Below are positions 60,984 to 64,000 of a stretch of 64,000 nucleotides of DNA, one piece after another. Both the position numbers and the translations under genes were made by a program. Where the stretch lies: contig CP063375.1 in assembly GCA_022813675.1 (NCBI GenBank), forward strand, positions 1,562,001-1,626,000, given 5' to 3'. The DNA comes from Deferribacteraceae bacterium V6Fe1 (GTDB lineage: Bacteria; Chrysiogenota; Deferribacteres; Deferribacterales; Deferrivibrionaceae). Positions within the stretch are counted from its first letter, which is position 1. The number at the start of each line of letters is the position of its first letter. A model generated the notes under the pieces. It was not told where the DNA came from, searched no databases, and saw only the letters and a list, made by a program, of their open reading frames with translations.

Positions 60984-61944
60984 CGGCAACCTTTTTTAAA
61001 GTAATTTCAAAATCTGTAAAATGTTTCCATCCCAAATTATTATAAATTTTATCAGGCATTACGCACAAATTTAGCTTGTTTTTACCTTCATATATTACTT
61101 TTGAGCTATCAGTCTTTACAAATTCTGCGAATGTGTCAACTATTTTTTTTATACTAACATTATGGCCACAAGCATTATATATTGTGAAGTTGGTTTTATC
61201 TTTAAACGTAGATTCAATTGCGATAAGTATATCTTCTGTATGCCCTATGTTTATGGTTGTCTCAGGGTGAAAATCTATTACGACTTTTTTGTTGTTTTTT
61301 AAATCTGAGAAGATATTTGGCAATATCGGATAAATACCGTTATGTCCGCCTACTAAAAAAGGGATACGTATGATTGTTATCGGAATACCAAACCTTTCAT
61401 TCAAAGTCTTTAAAATTGATTCAACGGAGAGTTTTATGCTGCCGCTTATTGTATCCGGGTTTGGGTGACTGTTTTCGTCATAACATTTTTCCTCTTCAGT
61501 AAATCTAAATACGTCTAAAGCGCTAATATATATAAGTCTCTTACCGGTGTAGTTACCATCCCAATGTTTTAAGGCTTCAATTGCAATGTTTAAAACACCT
61601 GAAATATTATCCCTAATGTATGAGATTCCAAGATTTTTTTTGTCTGCAATAAAGCTGTTAAAAGCAAAATTGAAAATATAATCTACCCCTTTGTTTGTGT
61701 AATATGTGGAAAGGGAGCTTTTTCTCTCAGTAAGAATATTTGAAATTAATTCCGTGTTGGTAATATCACCTTTGATATAATCGAACTTATCGTAACTGTT
61801 AAACAACTCTTTATTATTAATGTATTTTTTATCAGCTTCGTTATCTATACCAAATACATTATACATTGGAAAATTATCAAGTAAAAGTTTCGCAAATTTA
61901 GAGCCCAAATGCCCTAATACACCTGTTATTAGTATATTTTTCAC
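60973..61944 (-). CDS. NAD(P)-dependent epimerase/dehydratase-like protein lacking the catalytic Tyr
   Basis: Extended SDR-family protein, 323 residues. The N-terminal GVLGHLGSK (residues 8-16) is the GxxGxxG dinucleotide site, followed by GDITNTELI. The usual active-site pair Y-x-x-x-K appears as S-G-S-I-K in DTISGSIKLSVE, so the Tyr is replaced by Ser. The Ser of the triad remains in ISALDVF. It may bind a nucleotide sugar without epimerase activity or use another residue. It overlaps lptD by 4 bases and is co-transcribed with it. Confidence 0.82.
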   Translation of the reverse strand: MKNILITGVLGHLGSKFAKLLLDNFPMYNVFGIDNEADKKYINNKELFNSYDKFDYIKGDITNTELISNILTERKSSLSTYYTNKGVDYIFNFAFNSFIADKKNLGISYIRDNISGVLNIAIEALKHWDGNYTGKRLIYISALDVFRFTEEEKCYDENSHPNPDTISGSIKLSVESILKTLNERFGIPITIIRIPFLVGGHNGIYPILPNIFSDLKNNKKVVIDFHPETTINIGHTEDILIAIESTFKDKTNFTIYNACGHNVSIKKIVDTFAEFVKTDSSKVIYEGKNKLNLCVMPDKIYNNLGWKHFTDFEITLKKVADEI

Positions 61945-64000
61945 TTCTTCTCCAAAATCTTTCTTTCCGCCCCTCCGAGCCCTTTAAATTCAAATATTAG
62001 ATATACTGTCCTTTCTGTTTTTGTATTTATTGAGCTTTCTTCAATTATATCATAATAATTTTCTTTCAACAAAAGTCCAAAGCTCCAACAATCAGATTTA
62101 TAAACACCTTTTAGCCCAAGCTCCTGCCTTTTGAGGTTTAAAAGTTTGATATTTTCTTCATCCGAAGCAAATTTTTCATAAATATTTAAATCGAATTTAT
62201 TGGCACTATAAGTTACGTTATATTTGAGTGTGGTATTGTAGTCAGTAATGGTATCATCGAAAACATATTCCGTATAAAAGTAAAATTTACTTAATTTTAG
62301 TCTGTAACTATTTTTAAAATATGTGGATTGTTTTTCATAATAATCATAGCTATTCTCAAAATTGATACTGAACAAATCTTTATAATTGAAACTTGACTTT
62401 ACATACAACGGTTCAAATTTTTCATCAGACTTTGATAGATTGTATTTTTGATTGATTTCAAGCTTCATGTCCCAAATATTGCCTTTAAAATAGTTGGTCA
62501 TGGTGTAGCCGTAATAATTTTCAGCACTAATTACATCGTTTTCAATTAAGTTTGGCAAGCCTGTCTGATCCAAATACGGTGTTACCTTGTACTCAAAAGT
62601 ATTAAAAATAGAGTGTTTGAAACTCTGATAATTTTTATAAAGTTCGTTAAAAGATAGCTTAGCTCCGTATGAGTAGATTGTCCTATTGATACTGTCACCG
62701 TTATATTTTACTTTCAAAAAGCTTTTTTCAAAGTCATTATCCTGCAATGTATTTATATTATTCAGGTTGCTCCAATAAGTGGCAGTTTGTGTGAAATGAG
62801 GGGTAAGGGTGGCGATTTTTATGTCAAATGGTTTATACAGTTTTATTTTTGCGAAGTATCTGTCATATTCGATTTTGCTTGAACTTTCGCTCCCGTCAAT
62901 ATTGTAAATGTAGTTTGTGTAGAGGATTTTATTAAAATCTGCAAAATAGTCTGCTTTGATTTCAGAAAATCTCAGTCCATATTTTTCAACAATAGTATTT
63001 GGTTTTCTGATTATATGATTTTTAGTAAAACCATCATCGTTTTTGTAATAATGCATATTGTCAAGGTATCTTAAAGATATGTTAGAATATTTAAGGTTAT
63101 AGTTTAGTCGTATCTCATTTACGGAGTAGTTTTCATCATTTTCCAATTCGAATTTGTCACTTTTTATGGCAAACTCGTCAAAATCTTCCTTATATTTAAA
63201 ATCGCTGACGTAATCTATATTGAATTTTAGTTCGAGATTTTTTGCCAAATACATATTTGATTTGTTTACAAATCTCCATCTTGTAGTTTTGTTTGATTTT
63301 GAGTTTTGGTCATCAAGAAATTCACCATACATGTAAATTGATTCGCCGGAAGATTTTTCATATCTGAATTCAGTATTAAACATTGGACCTTTTAAACTGA
63401 AAAGGTTTGCTCCAAAAGTAAAATCCTTATTGAGACCCAAATCCAGAAAATATTTTGGTGTTACAAAAAAACCGGCATCTGTTTTAAACCCTATATCAGG
63501 TATTAAAAAGCCGCTTTCCCGTTTTTTCTTTATTGGCCATACAAAATAAGGGGTATAAAGCACAGGGATATCGTTTATGTTGAATGTGGTATGTCTTGAT
63601 TTAAAATATTCACCATAATCAATTTCAGCTGTTCTTGAGTAAAAATACCAGTCAGGGTTTTCTTGATTGCAAGAAGTTATTACGGCATTTTGGAGTAGGA
63701 AACTATTGTCTCCTGTTTTCTCAATTTTTTTTGCATTGAAATAGGTGTGTGGAGCGTAAAACCCCTTTCCGTTGTCTATAGAACCCTTTTTTGTAGTTAA
63801 ATCAATCTTTAGGTAAGTTGCTGTCAAATAGTTGTAATCATCTTGAAAAACTACATTCCCACTTGCCTCTGCGGTATTTGTATCTTTGTGGTATGTGAGA
63901 TTATCGGATGTAAGAATAATATTTTTATATGTGACAAGCACACTTCCCACGGCAAATACGGTATTGTTATCAATTGATGTTACCTTATCGGCTTCTAAAT
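61941..64000 (-). CDS. lptD: LPS-assembly outer-membrane protein LptD (N-terminus cut by right edge)
   Basis: Outer-membrane beta-barrel that inserts lipopolysaccharide into the outer leaflet; 686 residues are visible. The part nearest the edge is the OstA/LptA-like beta-jellyroll (SVLVTYKNIILTSDNLTYHK, NTAEASGNVVFQDDYNYLTA), then the plug-barrel junction with VITSCNQENPDWYFYSRTAEI and VPVLYTPYFVWPIKKKRESGFLIPDIG (written as IPVLYTPYFVWPIKKK and RESGFLIPDIG). The remainder is many aromatic-ended beta strands. The open frame continues past 64000, so the GTG at 63950 is internal. It confirms an LPS outer membrane. Confidence 0.93.
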   Translation of the reverse strand, partial: LEADKVTSIDNNTVFAVGSVLVTYKNIILTSDNLTYHKDTNTAEASGNVVFQDDYNYLTATYLKIDLTTKKGSIDNGKGFYAPHTYFNAKKIEKTGDNSFLLQNAVITSCNQENPDWYFYSRTAEIDYGEYFKSRHTTFNINDIPVLYTPYFVWPIKKKRESGFLIPDIGFKTDAGFFVTPKYFLDLGLNKDFTFGANLFSLKGPMFNTEFRYEKSSGESIYMYGEFLDDQNSKSNKTTRWRFVNKSNMYLAKNLELKFNIDYVSDFKYKEDFDEFAIKSDKFELENDENYSVNEIRLNYNLKYSNISLRYLDNMHYYKNDDGFTKNHIIRKPNTIVEKYGLRFSEIKADYFADFNKILYTNYIYNIDGSESSSKIEYDRYFAKIKLYKPFDIKIATLTPHFTQTATYWSNLNNINTLQDNDFEKSFLKVKYNGDSINRTIYSYGAKLSFNELYKNYQSFKHSIFNTFEYKVTPYLDQTGLPNLIENDVISAENYYGYTMTNYFKGNIWDMKLEINQKYNLSKSDEKFEPLYVKSSFNYKDLFSINFENSYDYYEKQSTYFKNSYRLKLSKFYFYTEYVFDDTITDYNTTLKYNVTYSANKFDLNIYEKFASDEENIKLLNLKRQELGLKGVYKSDCWSFGLLLKENYYDIIEESSINTKTERTVYLIFEFKGLGGAERKILEKK

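Noticed and set aside
1-64000. CRISPR arrays, prophage, insertion sequences or a defence island
   Set aside because: I saw no regularly spaced direct repeats, transposase or integrase genes, terminal inverted repeats or known defence proteins; the window is housekeeping and metabolic.

Overview
The window is an AT-rich (about one third G+C by eye) chromosomal segment of a Gram-negative, LPS-bearing, probably motile bacterium. It has an LptD outer-membrane assembly protein, a FadL-type outer-membrane channel, chemotaxis parts, futalosine-route menaquinone synthesis (MqnE), and both Rnf and Na+-NQR complexes beside a rubredoxin/flavodiiron pair. That mix suggests an anaerobic or microaerophilic respirer. 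My best guess is the phylum Deferribacterota, from overall gene content and order only; no search was run. No phage, insertion sequence, CRISPR array or tRNA gene was seen. The DNA is almost all genes, in long same-strand operons.

Positions 1-16 kb (+ strand): thrS (3' end)-infC-rpmI-rplT, then pheST, each ending in a strong terminator. Next come an HD-GYP response regulator, mqnE, an unknown gene, a Memo-family gene, galU, hsp20 and lon. These are followed by DUF2062, a MinD/ParA-like ATPase and an unusual protein that joins a CheW domain to a CheZ-like phosphatase segment. Positions 15.8-28.7 kb (+): a zapB-like gene, zapA, 6S RNA, rarA, fau, rny-ymdB, nadA, then rpiB-glyA-dCMP deaminase and the rnfCDGEAB operon.

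Positions 28.8-41.4 kb are a fatty-acid utilisation region: fadL (-), a small unknown gene (-), tpx (+), fadD, fadN-fadA-fadE, a metallo-beta-lactamase-fold hydrolase and two crotonase-family isomerase-like genes. Three FadR-like operator sequences precede fadL, fadD and fadN. These genes can be read as one set: uptake, activation, beta-oxidation and handling of unsaturated chains. The reducing equivalents could feed the quinone/ferredoxin/NADH pools served by Nqr and Rnf.

Positions 41.5-64 kb: a large Cache/PAS hybrid histidine kinase (+); a thioesterase and a small P-loop kinase (-); a SlyD-like isomerase (+). The rest is on the - strand: nqrABCDEF with a tiny Cys-rich membrane protein after nqrF, a YbhGFSR-like ABC exporter, rubredoxin plus flavodiiron protein, and an lptD-epimerase-secreted protein-DHH phosphoesterase operon that runs off the right edge.

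The observations most worth a second look are the CheW-CheZ fusion with three CheY-binding-like peptides next to a ParA-like ATPase, a minimal NqrM-like protein whose coding DNA doubles as the slyD terminator, a predicted FadR-type regulon, AUA initiation codons (infC and DUF2062) and two predicted leaderless mRNAs.
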